Below, piece by piece: positions 26,294 to 35,063 of a stretch of 53,475 nt of DNA (position 1 is the first letter of the stretch; every line of letters starts with the position of its first letter). Source of the stretch: Acidimicrobiia bacterium (GTDB lineage Bacteria; Actinomycetota; Acidimicrobiia; Spongiisociales; ZC4RG35); the NCBI GenBank assembly GCA_025928935.1, contig JAICNB010000011.1:1-53475 (forward strand), written 5' to 3'. The notes under the pieces were generated by a model. It saw only the letters and a list, made by a program, of their open reading frames with translations, was not told where the DNA came from and did not search any database. The position numbers and the translations under genes are program-made.

Positions 26294-29200
26294 CGACCCA
26301 CTTCCCGGCGGCCCTCCGGGCAGAAGCGGAGGAAGTCACAGTGGGTGCACCAGGGGCCTGGGACAGGCTCGAAACCTTCGCCTTCGATGGCGTCCGTGAG
26401 GCTTTCCACCTCGAGCGCGGCCGCATCGCGCCAGGCTTGGTCGGCTCTCACGGTGTGGACGTCGAGGCCCCCGCCGAGATAGGCGAAACTGACGTCGATC
26501 TCCCGGGGCCGATCGATGCCGAAGTCGAACCGATCGGCGGCGAGGGCATACGCCTTGAGCTGAACGAGGCGGGCCGGCTCATCCCGTCTTCGACCGCTCT
26601 TGAAGTCGACGATCTCCCAGTTCCCGTCTTGTTCGTAGATGGCGTCGATACGGCCCCGCACCTCGTACCCGCTCTCGGTGCGGAGCGTGAACGGCGCCTC
26701 GATCAGGGCGGCCGGCTGGCTGGAGAATCGGGAGTCGAGGAAGGCTTTGTAGCCACCCGCGCCCTCGGCCTCGTCCATGGCGTCGTAGAGGCCCGGCTCG
26801 AAGTCGTCGAAGGGGATCTGCCCTCGCTGGTGGAGCTCGATTCGCCTGTGCAGGTCGGTCCCGGCGATGGCAGCAGGGTTGCGGCGGCGGGGAAGCGGGT
26901 CGATCTCAGACCAGAAGAAGCGCTTGGGGCACTGGGCGTAGGTGACCAGACCCGTGACCGAGACCACCCGGGTCTTCTCGGGAGCGATCTCGATGGATCC
27001 AGCTGCATCGAGGTCGAACAGGGTCCGGGTGATCGTCTCGACTCGCTGCTCGAAGGGCCCGACGACATCATGGGCCAGCGCCGTCGCTCTCAGGGCTCGC
27101 TCGTCGGCGGCCGTCCTCCTGATCGCGCCGTCCCATCCGTCCTCGAACAGCGGGTCAGGTGAGGCACCTGTGGGCGCGAATCGGAGCAGAGGGGGACGGG
27201 GTGGTTCGTCGACATGGCCCTCGTTGCGGCTGGCCGGGTGCTGTTCGACCAGGTCGAAGAGCTCCGAGGGCGTCTTGGCGTTGACGGTGGGCTCGGGCAG
27301 CCCGTACCAGTAGGACCCAGTCATGATCAGAGTCCGGCGCGCCCTGGTCGCGGCGACGTAGGCGACCCGCCATTCCCCGAGGTCATTCTGGTTGCGGAAG
27401 AAGCCCATCCGATCCTTCTCGTCGATGGGCATGTCGGTGAGGGCCTCGTCGATCCGGAGCTCAGGAGGTAGGAACTGGGGGAATCGCACGGGGTCGGGGA
27501 AGGGCCCTCCCTTTACCGGGAAGTTCTTCTCGGTGACGGCCGGGATCGCCACGACATCCCACTCGAGGCCCTTGGCCCGGTGCACTGTGACCAATGTCAC
27601 CGCCTCCTCACCGGACAGATGGGCGGAATCGAGCTCCTCGGCCGGCTCGTCTTCCATCGCTTCCAGATAATCGAGGAATGCCCCAAGCGACGGCCGACCC
27701 TTCAGCGGGCTCCACTCCTCGGCCAGGTCGAGCAACCGATAGAGGTTCAACCTGGCAGTCATTCGCTGGTTGGGCGGCAGGGACTCGACGTCCTGCCAGG
27801 CGCGGGTCCGGTCGAGGACCAGCCGGCAAACCTCGACCAGGCTGGCGCCCTGGCTCTCGGTGAGGATGTCCCGGTAGATCCCGATGAAGTGCTCCAACCC
27901 GGCCCTCGCCTCAGGGCGCAGGCCGTCGATGTGGTCGACCTGCTCGATCGCTTCGAGCACGCTCAGGCCCGGCACATTGTCGGCGTCGATGTGCTCGGAG
28001 CGCATGCCGCCCAGCCAGGTCGTGAGCGGTGCGATGTCGGCGAAGCCCAGCCGGTAACGGCTGCCGAAGAGGACCTGGACCAGCGAAGGGGAGTGCTCGG
28101 GACGCTCGACGACTGTGAGCCAGGCACGAAGATCGGCCACTTCCGGCACGGAGAGCAGACCACCCAGATTGGCCACTTCGACCGGTATGTCGTGACGAGC
28201 CATCGAGTCGACCACGATGGCGAAGTCTCGGTTCTTCCTGAACAACACGGCCATCTCCGACCAGGGCGTGCCCTCCTGGTGCAGCGCCTCGAACTTGCGG
28301 GCGATCCAGTCGGCCTCGGCGACGGCGTCACCGGCCCAATGGGTGATCACCTCACCTCTGGCATCCGGGTCATGGGAGACGAGATCCTCGGCGGCCGGGT
28401 TGGCGCGTCGTCGGATCAAGTTGGCCACCTCCAGGATCTCCGGTGCGGATCGGCGGTTCAGGGTGAGCGCCCCCTGGCGTGCCGGGCCTCCCTCGGTCGA
28501 CGGGAAGTGGCTGGGGAAGAGCTCGAAGTTCTCGGCGGAGGCACCCCTCCACTCGTAGATGGTCTGGTCTTCGTCACCGACCGCGATAACCGGGAACCCC
28601 TTGCCCTGGGACGGGCCGAACAACGTCGTCAGCAGCACCCGCTGGGCAGGATTGGTGTCCTGGTACTCGTCGAGGATGACCCCCTGGTAGCGCCCACGGA
28701 TCTCCGCCACCAGCTCCGGGTGGTCGGTGAGGATGCGGGTCGACAGTGTGACGAGGTCGGAGTAGTCGACGACGCCGAGCCGTCGCTTGTCGTCGTCGTA
28801 CCGGCGCAAGGTCTCCAGCATCTCCGCTCTCGTGACCCACACCTCGTCCGCGGGGTCGACGTGAGGACCCAGATCGTCCGGGGTGAGGAGATGGTCCCCC
28901 ATCCGGTCGCCCAGGGTCCGAATCTTGTCCAGGCCGTGCAGGTTGGTGATGTCCAGATGGGCATACGAGGTCCGGTGATAGGTGTCGCCCAGGATCTGAC
29001 GGGAGAAGGTGGGGGTGATCACCCTGAGCCTGGTGTCGACACCGGCCAGGGCGCCGAACTCGGACAGGATCTGGGCGGCAAAACCGTGATAGGTGTGGAC
29101 CTCGGCCTGGCGACCTTCCTCTACCTCGTCTCCGAGGTACGTCTTGACCCGATCTGCCAGCTCGTAGGCGGCCTTGTTCGTGAACGTCATCCCGAGGATG

Positions 29201-29355
29201 CGCTCGGGCTCGATCCCGTGGTTCTGCACCAGGTTGGCGATCACCAAAGCGACCGTCGTCGTCTTGCCGGTGCCTGCCCCGGCCCGGATCCTTATCGTCT
29301 CCAGACCCAGGTCGAGCACCGCCATCTGCTCCGGGGAGGGATGCACGCGGCTCAT
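26290..29355 (-). CDS. UvrD-type helicase fused to RecB-like nuclease (AdnB-like)
   Basis: A 1021-residue motor-nuclease. The SF1 helicase part has Walker A AGAGTGKTTT near residue 25, the QxxR region before it (PSPEQMAVLD), motif II GVILDEYQDTN, GDEDQTIYEWRGA, VTLVTVHRAKGLEWDVV and YVAATRAR. The C-terminal PD-(D/E)XK nuclease has RGRIDAIY and IVDFKSGRR near residue 910. Its cysteines (YAQCPKRFFW, then WCTHCDFLRFC) are placed as in Fe-S-cluster nucleases. The pairing with a second, similar gene upstream matches mycobacterial AdnAB, which resects double-strand breaks. ATGA overlaps join it to both neighbours. Confidence 0.88.
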   Translation of the reverse strand: MSRVHPSPEQMAVLDLGLETIRIRAGAGTGKTTTVALVIANLVQNHGIEPERILGMTFTNKAAYELADRVKTYLGDEVEEGRQAEVHTYHGFAAQILSEFGALAGVDTRLRVITPTFSRQILGDTYHRTSYAHLDITNLHGLDKIRTLGDRMGDHLLTPDDLGPHVDPADEVWVTRAEMLETLRRYDDDKRRLGVVDYSDLVTLSTRILTDHPELVAEIRGRYQGVILDEYQDTNPAQRVLLTTLFGPSQGKGFPVIAVGDEDQTIYEWRGASAENFELFPSHFPSTEGGPARQGALTLNRRSAPEILEVANLIRRRANPAAEDLVSHDPDARGEVITHWAGDAVAEADWIARKFEALHQEGTPWSEMAVLFRKNRDFAIVVDSMARHDIPVEVANLGGLLSVPEVADLRAWLTVVERPEHSPSLVQVLFGSRYRLGFADIAPLTTWLGGMRSEHIDADNVPGLSVLEAIEQVDHIDGLRPEARAGLEHFIGIYRDILTESQGASLVEVCRLVLDRTRAWQDVESLPPNQRMTARLNLYRLLDLAEEWSPLKGRPSLGAFLDYLEAMEDEPAEELDSAHLSGEEAVTLVTVHRAKGLEWDVVAIPAVTEKNFPVKGGPFPDPVRFPQFLPPELRIDEALTDMPIDEKDRMGFFRNQNDLGEWRVAYVAATRARRTLIMTGSYWYGLPEPTVNAKTPSELFDLVEQHPASRNEGHVDEPPRPPLLRFAPTGASPDPLFEDGWDGAIRRTAADERALRATALAHDVVGPFEQRVETITRTLFDLDAAGSIEIAPEKTRVVSVTGLVTYAQCPKRFFWSEIDPLPRRRNPAAIAGTDLHRRIELHQRGQIPFDDFEPGLYDAMDEAEGAGGYKAFLDSRFSSQPAALIEAPFTLRTESGYEVRGRIDAIYEQDGNWEIVDFKSGRRRDEPARLVQLKAYALAADRFDFGIDRPREIDVSFAYLGGGLDVHTVRADQAWRDAAALEVESLTDAIEGEGFEPVPGPWCTHCDFLRFCPEGRREVGR

Positions 29356-32297
29356 GGCAGATACGCCCCCTTTCCCTCTGTCCAGGCGGGACAGGAGAGC
29401 CGGAAGTCACAGCGCCGGCACAGGTCGTTGACCCGCGGCTCCCAGGCCTCGGCGAGGATGGCCTGGCTCACGGCTTCCATCACCTCCCTCACCTCGGGCA
29501 GAGCATCCATGTCGAGCGACCTGGTGGTCACCGACTTGGAGTCGACCCTTGGGAACCACATCTCGGCGCCCTGCACTTCCTCACCGGTCTCCTCTGCCAC
29601 GGCCGTGGTGTAGAAGGCGAGCTGCACCGACTTCTTCGCATCCGGGACCCTGGGCGGATTCCTCGTCGTCTTGTAGTCCACGACTTTCAGCCCTACGGCA
29701 GTCCGTTCCAGCCGATCGATGACGCCCACCCATGGCACACCGCCGATCTCGGTCCGGACCTGCTTCTCGAGGGCGATCGGCTCACCGTCGCCGGGCCAGG
29801 CGCAATAGAGCCGGGTGATGGTGGCGCGGGCATGTTGCAGCCAGGCCTCGTTGAGTTGGGGCGTGCCGAAATCTGCCTCTTTCCACACCTCGTCCAGGTG
29901 TCTGAGGGCATCTGCCAGGTCGGCATGACGGCGCCCGGTCCCCACCACCTCTCGCTCGGCCTCCTCCAGTGCGGCATGGACCAGGCTGCCGAGCTCGGCA
30001 TAGGGCGAGAAGGTGTCGCTGAGGCGGAGTCGCCGCTCCAGGGCATAACGGCGGGGACACGTGATGTATGAGTCCGCCTGACTCGGGGAGAGCCTCAGAA
30101 CGTCGCCCAGGATGGGCTGATCCGGCCCGGCGGAGGGCACACCGGCGAACACCATCGGGTCCCACCATTGCTCAGGAGGGCGGGCCAGCAGCTGTGCGGC
30201 GGCGAGACGCTCCTGGACCGGTGCGCCCGGGTCGAGCAGGGTCCGTCTCAGAGCGACCTCGGCCTCGGTCAGGGACACGGGTGGGGCGTCGACCTCGACG
30301 GGGGCGCCGAGCACTGTGCCCGGCTCGGCTGCGGCGAGCAGGAACCGGGACGGACGACGCTCCCCCTGATCGACGCCCGCCGAGGTGGCGGTCCAGACCA
30401 CCTTCGACCTCGCCCTCGTCATCGCGGTGTAGGCCAGCCGCATCTCCTCTTGCACCTGGAAGAGGTGCTGTGCCTCGGGGTTCGTGGTCCGCTCGGGTGA
30501 GAGGAGCTCCGGCCTGAGCATCCTTCGCCCCCGACGCAGGTCGGGAAAGACCCCTTCGACTGCGTTGGCGATGTAGACGACGTCGAACTCGAGGCCCTTC
30601 GCCTGATGGAGGGTGGTGAGAGTCACCTGCTGCCGCGTTGGGCGATAGGGGAGCAAGGGGATCGACTCGATCCCTTCCTCGTCGGCAAAGGCGAACACCT
30701 CCTCCAGAGTCACCGATGGGTCACGCTCCGCCTGCCGCTCCAGCACCTGGGAGAAAGAGGTGAAGGCGAGTCTCCAACCCTGTCGCTCCGGATCGAGGAC
30801 GACCCGTTCGAGCTCGTCGATATGGGTCCACAGCTGCCAGAAGCCATCCACAGCGGACACGGACACCGCCCACGAGGGATCGTCGAGGAGGGCAGCGAGG
30901 CCGGGATGCTCGGGGAGCTCGCGGGCGAAGATCTCGGGCCACGAGGCGGAACTGAGACGCCGGCCGCGAACGATCTCCCTCTCCCTGCCCAAGCTCAGCC
31001 CGATCAGCGGGCCGAGGAGCAGTCGACGCATCGCCCGGTCTGCGTCGGCAGCCTCGCCCAGATGGTCCGGTGTGATAGGCCCGCCCTGCCTGGCCACGGT
31101 GACGAGGTCTTGGATCATCCTCACTGCGGGATGCTCGACGAGCCGGGTCTCGGGTGAGTCGTGGGGCACGCTGCGACGGGCGAGGGCGCGGCTCAGCTCG
31201 TTGAGCATCTCGCGCTTGGATCGCACCAGCACCGCGATCGTCGATGGCGTGCGTCCTTCGACCCTGATCTGATGCTCGATGTCCCGAGCGATCCAGTCCG
31301 CTTCCGCCGTCTCCTGGTCGAAGACGTAGGTCTCGACCCGGCCGGCGTGTGCCGCCGGTTGCACCGGCCCGGCCGCCCCGGGCAGGTCCCCGGAGGACAC
31401 GATGCGCAGGGCAGAATCGAGCAAGGCTGCCGGCACCCTCAGACTCCGGCCCAGGACGATCCGGTGTGCCCGGGGGTGGTCTTCCGAGAAGGCTGCGATG
31501 TTGCGCACCTCGGCGCCACGGAACGAGTAGATGGATTGATAGGGGTCTCCGGCAACAGTGAGGTTTCCGTGGGAGAGGGCGAGGAGCCTGGCGATCTCGG
31601 CCTGGACCGGTGACGTGTCCTGGTACTCGTCGACGAGGACATAGTGGAACAGGGCGGCCAGCTCTTGACCTTCGGGGCGGCCCAAGAGCTGGGCCGCCGA
31701 CACCAGCAGAGTCGCGTAATCGGTGCGGCCGGTCTCGGCCAGTGTCTCGCGGTAACGGCTGAACAGGCCTGGGAGCCCCTTCCAGTCGGCCCGGGAAGCC
31801 GCCCTCTGCTCGAGGTCCGCGGGTGAGAGAAGGCGCTCGGAGCAACGCATGAGGAAATCGGCTACCTCCCGTGCGAAGGCCGGGCTCCCCAGGATGCCGC
31901 GATAGAGCACCGGCCAGCTCTCACGGTCCTCCTCTGCGAGGAGGCGGCCAACCAGGGCGATCTGCTCGGGAGAAGTGAGGGGAATCGGCCGTTCCGGCTC
32001 GGGTCCCGCTTCGAGGAGCCGCAGCGCCAGGGAATGGAAGGTGGAGGCGGCGATCTGCATGCCACCACCGCCGAGCGCCCTCTCGACCCGTCGTATCACG
32101 TCGCCTGCCGCCCGCCGTGAGAAGGTGAGCAGGGCGACCTGCTCGCGACGCGCCCGCTTCGACTCGACGAGGTGACAGACGCGTTGGATGAGGAACTCGG
32201 TCTTCCCCGTGCCCGGCCCGGCCACGACCAGCTGTGCTCCGTCGGTGTCGGCGAGAACGGGGCCCCAGTCGTCCGGCGCGAGCCGGATCTCGTTCAC
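29352..32297 (-). CDS. UvrD-type helicase fused to RecB-like nuclease (AdnA-like)
   Basis: A 981-residue paralogue of the downstream gene. Motor motifs are AGPGTGKTEFLIQ, LVDEYQDTSP, GDPYQSIYSFRGAEV, TLTTLHQAKGLEFDVV and AYTAMTRAR. The C-terminal nuclease has WVGVIDRLER and KVVDYKTTR, and cysteines in YITCPRRYAL and LCRRCDFRLSC that fit a 4Fe-4S site. Both ATPase and nuclease motifs look intact. I place the start at the GTG at 32297, five bases after AGGAGG; a GTG at 32303 would overlap that ribosome-binding site. With the next gene it should form an AdnAB-type break-resection complex; assignment of A and B rests on gene order. Confidence 0.85.
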   Translation of the reverse strand: MNEIRLAPDDWGPVLADTDGAQLVVAGPGTGKTEFLIQRVCHLVESKRARREQVALLTFSRRAAGDVIRRVERALGGGGMQIAASTFHSLALRLLEAGPEPERPIPLTSPEQIALVGRLLAEEDRESWPVLYRGILGSPAFAREVADFLMRCSERLLSPADLEQRAASRADWKGLPGLFSRYRETLAETGRTDYATLLVSAAQLLGRPEGQELAALFHYVLVDEYQDTSPVQAEIARLLALSHGNLTVAGDPYQSIYSFRGAEVRNIAAFSEDHPRAHRIVLGRSLRVPAALLDSALRIVSSGDLPGAAGPVQPAAHAGRVETYVFDQETAEADWIARDIEHQIRVEGRTPSTIAVLVRSKREMLNELSRALARRSVPHDSPETRLVEHPAVRMIQDLVTVARQGGPITPDHLGEAADADRAMRRLLLGPLIGLSLGREREIVRGRRLSSASWPEIFARELPEHPGLAALLDDPSWAVSVSAVDGFWQLWTHIDELERVVLDPERQGWRLAFTSFSQVLERQAERDPSVTLEEVFAFADEEGIESIPLLPYRPTRQQVTLTTLHQAKGLEFDVVYIANAVEGVFPDLRRGRRMLRPELLSPERTTNPEAQHLFQVQEEMRLAYTAMTRARSKVVWTATSAGVDQGERRPSRFLLAAAEPGTVLGAPVEVDAPPVSLTEAEVALRRTLLDPGAPVQERLAAAQLLARPPEQWWDPMVFAGVPSAGPDQPILGDVLRLSPSQADSYITCPRRYALERRLRLSDTFSPYAELGSLVHAALEEAEREVVGTGRRHADLADALRHLDEVWKEADFGTPQLNEAWLQHARATITRLYCAWPGDGEPIALEKQVRTEIGGVPWVGVIDRLERTAVGLKVVDYKTTRNPPRVPDAKKSVQLAFYTTAVAEETGEEVQGAEMWFPRVDSKSVTTRSLDMDALPEVREVMEAVSQAILAEAWEPRVNDLCRRCDFRLSCPAWTEGKGAYLP

Positions 32298-32319
32298 TGA
32301 CACCTCCTGATCGTAGGTT

Positions 32320-32448
32320 TCAGGCTGCGTCGGGAAGGCCGGCGACGACCTCGATCAGCTCGGCTTCGATGCCGTGCTCGGCCAGATAGGCGACCGGATC
32401 GGCGAACGGGTCCACTTTCACTGCGTGTGATGCGTCCAAATTGCTCAT
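32320..32448 (-). CDS. Small protein, 42 residues, upstream of AdnA-like gene
   Basis: A 42-residue acidic ORF, MSNLDASHAVKVDPFADPVA then a helix ending in VVAGLPDAA. A TAGCTT box 7 bases before the ATG fits the leaderless promoters in this window, and its stop is 22 bases before the AdnA-like start. It may therefore be the true first gene of that operon. No family is recognised. The alternative is that it is a chance frame in the leader. Confidence 0.42.
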   Translation of the reverse strand: MSNLDASHAVKVDPFADPVAYLAEHGIEAELIEVVAGLPDAA

Positions 32449-32455
32449 ATTGGGC

Positions 32456-32461
32456 AAGCTA
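32456..32461 (-). promoter_or_regulatory. -10 box TAGCTT, AdnA/AdnB/plsY operon
   Basis: TAGCTT then seven bases and the ATG of the 42-residue ORF at 32448. This is the most likely promoter of the downstream helicase-nuclease operon. Confidence 0.38.
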
Positions 32462-32540
32462 TAGGCCGGGTGTGACACATTCCTCGGGCGGCCCGGGGGC
32501 TTAGGATGCGCTACGTGCGCCTGCTTGAACGGAGGCCGGA

Positions 32541-33812
32541 TTGACCACGCCGGTTGGCAACGAATTCCAGTCACCGATGTATCACGAAGCCGCCGGTCAG
32601 TTCGATCGCGTGGCGCGCCTCATGGGCCTCGACGACAACGTGGCCGATCGGCTTCGCGTCCCGCAGAAGTCCACCATGGTCAGCTTCCCGTTCCGCCGGG
32701 ACACCTACTCCGAGGTGGAGACCCTGTTCGGATATCGGGTTCAGCATCTCACCACCATGGGCCCGACCAAGGGCGGCATCCGCTATGCCGCGGACGTCGA
32801 CCTGGGCGAGGTGGCGGCCCTGGCCATGTTGATGACCTGGAAGTGCGCCATCGTGGGAGTCCCGTTCGGGGGCGCCAAGGGCGGGGTGCGGGTCGACCCG
32901 ATGGATCTCTCCCGGGCCGAGCTGCAACGGGTCACCCGCCGGTTCACGATGGAGATCATCAACGTGATCGGGCCGGAGACAGACATCCCCGCCCCCGACC
33001 TGGGGACCAACGAGCAGGTCATGGCGTGGCTCATGGACACCTACTCTCAGCACGTCGGCCACTCGGTCCCGGCGGTGGTGACCGGAAAGCCACCCGCCCT
33101 CGGCGGAAGCATCGCCCGACGGGAGGCAACAGGGCGTGGGCTGATGTTCCTCGTGCCCCAGGCCGCCGGGATGCGTCAGCTGAACCCCAATGAGCTCACG
33201 GTCGCGATCCATGGTTTCGGGAATGTCGGCCGTTATGCCGCCATAGCCGGCCACCAGATGGGGCTGAGGATCGCTGCCGTGTCCGACATCTCGGGCGCGT
33301 TGTATGACCCGGAGGGCCTCGATGTCGACGCCGTGGCCAAGTGGGTCGACGAGAATCGATTCCTGGAGGGCTTCCCGGACGCCGACTTCATCGACGGGGA
33401 CAAGATCTTCGTGCTTCCTGTCGATGTCCTCGTCCCGGCCGCCATCCAGAATGTGATCCGGGCCGACAACGCCGGGGAGATCCAGGCCAAGATCGTGATC
33501 GAGGGGGCGAACGGCCCCACCACGATCGAGGGGGATGACATCCTCAAGGAAAGAGAGATCCTGGTGATCCCCGACATCCTGGCCAACGCCGGCGGGGTCA
33601 CCGTCTCCTACTTCGAATGGGTGCAGGACGTCCAGAAGTACTTCTGGACGGAGAACGAGGTGGTGGCCCGTCTCCGCGAGATCATGACCCGTGCCTTCAG
33701 CGACGTGCACAACGTCGCCCTCAACGAAGATGTCGACCTGAGGACGGCCGCCCTGATCAAGGGGATCCGCAAAGTGGCAGACGCCAAGTTGGTCCGGGGG
33801 ATCTTCCCCTAG
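32541..33812 (+). CDS. Glutamate dehydrogenase
   Basis: Interconverts glutamate and 2-oxoglutarate plus ammonia with NAD(P). The 423-residue subunit is of the small hexameric class. Substrate lysines lie in GPTKGGIRY and FGGAKGGVRVDP, with the catalytic Asp in IPAPDLGTN, and the nucleotide-binding turn is HGFGNVGRYAA. ILANAGGVTVSYFEW near the end is also conserved. The TTG start at 32541 follows a good GGAGG at 32531-32535; no ATG is available nearby. A TAGGAT box at 32502-32507 may be its -10. Its stop codon overlaps that of the convergent nuclease gene in CTAG. Confidence 0.93.
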   Translation: MTTPVGNEFQSPMYHEAAGQFDRVARLMGLDDNVADRLRVPQKSTMVSFPFRRDTYSEVETLFGYRVQHLTTMGPTKGGIRYAADVDLGEVAALAMLMTWKCAIVGVPFGGAKGGVRVDPMDLSRAELQRVTRRFTMEIINVIGPETDIPAPDLGTNEQVMAWLMDTYSQHVGHSVPAVVTGKPPALGGSIARREATGRGLMFLVPQAAGMRQLNPNELTVAIHGFGNVGRYAAIAGHQMGLRIAAVSDISGALYDPEGLDVDAVAKWVDENRFLEGFPDADFIDGDKIFVLPVDVLVPAAIQNVIRADNAGEIQAKIVIEGANGPTTIEGDDILKEREILVIPDILANAGGVTVSYFEWVQDVQKYFWTENEVVARLREIMTRAFSDVHNVALNEDVDLRTAALIKGIRKVADAKLVRGIFP

Positions 33813-34597
33813 TTCCCGGCCCGGGCGAAGGCAGGGCAGATCTCCTGGAACGAGCACCAATTGCACAGCGTCCCGGGCCGTGTTGGGAAGTTGCGCGTGG
33901 CCAGGGCCCGGTCGATGGCGTTCCACAACGCCCGGAGCTGGGAGTCCATGGCATCGAGCTGGCGGTCGTCGATCTCCAGCCGGTACAAGGTCGGCCCGCT
34001 CAGATAGAGGAGTCTCAGCTCCTTCGGGGTCTCACCCGTCCGACGCCTGATGAGCAAGGCGTAGATCTTCAACGCAAAGAAGGCAGGAAGGGCGAAGCGC
34101 TCAGGCGGCGCCTTGCCGGTTTTGTAATCGGTGATGACGAGGCTCCCGTCGTCGTCACGATCCATCCGGTCGAGGATGCCCCTGATGGTGATCCCGTCGA
34201 GGTCTTCGAGCATGTCGAGCTCTCGGTCGACCGGGTCGAGCCGGGCCGGGTCCTCGATGCCGAAGTAGTTGGCCAGCAGGACCAGCGAATCGACACCCCA
34301 GCGTCTCTCCTCCTCGGTGTCGGTGAACAGCCCGGTGAATTCGTCGGTGCCCCTGAGCTCGGTCCACGCCTCCCGAAACAGGTCGTAGAGGAGCTGAGGC
34401 GAACGCTCCGCGGAGGGATGGTCGAAGAGACGCTGGAGAGCGAGGTGGGCTGTGGTGCCACGTGCCTGATAGACCGACGCCGGCTCGGAGAGACGGTCGA
34501 TGGCACGGAACTTGAAGAGCTGGGGGCACGTCTTGAAGTCCCCCGCCCGGCTCGGGGAGAGTGTCTCGAGAGGCGACAGCTCCAGTTCGACGGTCAT
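33809..34597 (-). CDS. RecB-family PD-(D/E)XK nuclease, stand-alone
   Basis: A 262-residue nuclease-only protein of the RecB/Cas4-like family. It starts with SPSRAGDFKTCPQLFKFR, has the core GILDRMDRDDDGSLVITDYK with Asp and the D-x-K pair, and ends with LCNWCSFQEICPAF, so Cys residues frame an Fe-S cluster as in the two fused nucleases upstream. The family is common in actinobacteria (similar to Rv2119). The ATG at 34597 is chosen over longer upstream starts because TACACT lies seven bases before it and the motif-bearing protein begins here. Confidence 0.88.
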   Translation of the reverse strand: MTVELELSPLETLSPSRAGDFKTCPQLFKFRAIDRLSEPASVYQARGTTAHLALQRLFDHPSAERSPQLLYDLFREAWTELRGTDEFTGLFTDTEEERRWGVDSLVLLANYFGIEDPARLDPVDRELDMLEDLDGITIRGILDRMDRDDDGSLVITDYKTGKAPPERFALPAFFALKIYALLIRRRTGETPKELRLLYLSGPTLYRLEIDDRQLDAMDSQLRALWNAIDRALATRNFPTRPGTLCNWCSFQEICPAFARAGN

Positions 34598-34791
34598 GCC
34601 GGCGAGTGTAAGACAGGCCTGTGACAGGAACGGGGAACGTCTGGCTGGCCGCCCCGCAGCCAGATCTCCGCGGTGGCGATCAGGAAGGGGCCGCCTGCCA
34701 CGAAGCCCGCACCATTCCTCGGGCGGTGGTGATCCGGCAGGCTCAGCGCGAAAATATCGTCTAGCCCGCGAAAACAAGGGCCGGATACGGC
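34598..34791. other. Gene-free stretch before candidate RNA A
   Basis: No credible gene is seen. It contains the nuclease promoter and its palindrome, a 6-base stem CTGGCT/AGCCAG at 34641-34662, and the A-rich CGCGAAAACAA (34767-34777) that looks like an UP element 15 bases before the -35 box of candidate RNA A. Confidence 0.5.
34605..34610 (-). promoter_or_regulatory. -10 box TACACT, RecB-like nuclease
   Basis: TACACT followed by seven bases and the ATG at 34597, the same hexamer and spacing as the radical SAM promoter. Immediately upstream is the perfect 10-base palindrome ACAGGCCTGT (34613-34622), which would fall in the -10/-35 spacer and could be an operator. Confidence 0.4.
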
Positions 34792-34820
34792 TTGACGCTC
34801 CCGGGACGATTTCGTACCTT
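34792..34820 (+). promoter_or_regulatory. Strong promoter of candidate RNA A
   Basis: TTGACG (34792-34797), a 17-base spacer and TACCTT (34815-34820) form the best housekeeping-type promoter in the window, with an A-rich CGCGAAAACAA upstream. It points into a gene-free region and not to any plus-strand gene. The promoter at 37308-37337 shares the -10 box, the CGCGAAAA(A)CAA element and the spacing. Confidence 0.7.
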
Positions 34821-34827
34821 CCCGTCT

Positions 34828-34975
34828 ACCGACACGGGTTCGCCCGGGTCGGGGAAGGTGAGGCTTCGGCCAATCCGGATCGCCACCTGACTGGGGGCCC
34901 GCTTTCCCGGTCGAGTGGCACTGGGAGCCCCGAGAGGGCTGCGGCTTCGGCCAAAGCTTTCTCGGGGTCTCTCGC
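34828..34975 (+). ncRNA. Candidate structured RNA A, about 150 nt
   Basis: Expected to start near 34828. A 5' hairpin begins at once: CCGAC, AC, GGG, loop TTCG, CCC, GG, GTCGG (34829-34852). A second domain is closed by GGTG/CACC (34857-34860 with 34884-34887) and contains GGC-TTCG-GCC. The 3' end is a hairpin of CCCCGAGA (34928-34935) with TCTCGGGG (34960-34967), with GGCTTCGGCC inside, followed by a pyrimidine-rich tail. No protein frame makes sense across it. The 5' and 3' hairpins recur with compensatory changes in RNA B at 37345-37700. I match it to no known riboswitch or RNA family. Role unknown; the RNA, if it extends, would run antisense into the dsrE gene. Confidence 0.6.
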
Positions 34976-35063
34976 GTTTGGGACGGTGTCCTGTACAACC
35001 GGCCACCCCCATCGTGGTTCCCTGCACAGGTGCATCGCATCCCGGCTCGGGTCGAGGGACCGC

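Noticed and set aside
27580..29613. A 677-codon open frame on the plus strand
   Set aside because: It is antisense to the AdnB-like helicase and its translation is low-complexity Gly/Asp/Val-rich sequence without motifs; GC-rich genes often leave such frames open.
34828..34975. T-box, cobalamin, glycine or SAM riboswitch as identity of RNA A
   Set aside because: TGGCACT is near but not equal to the T-box TGGNACC core, and the conserved cores of the other classes are not present. No plus-strand gene follows that such a switch could control.
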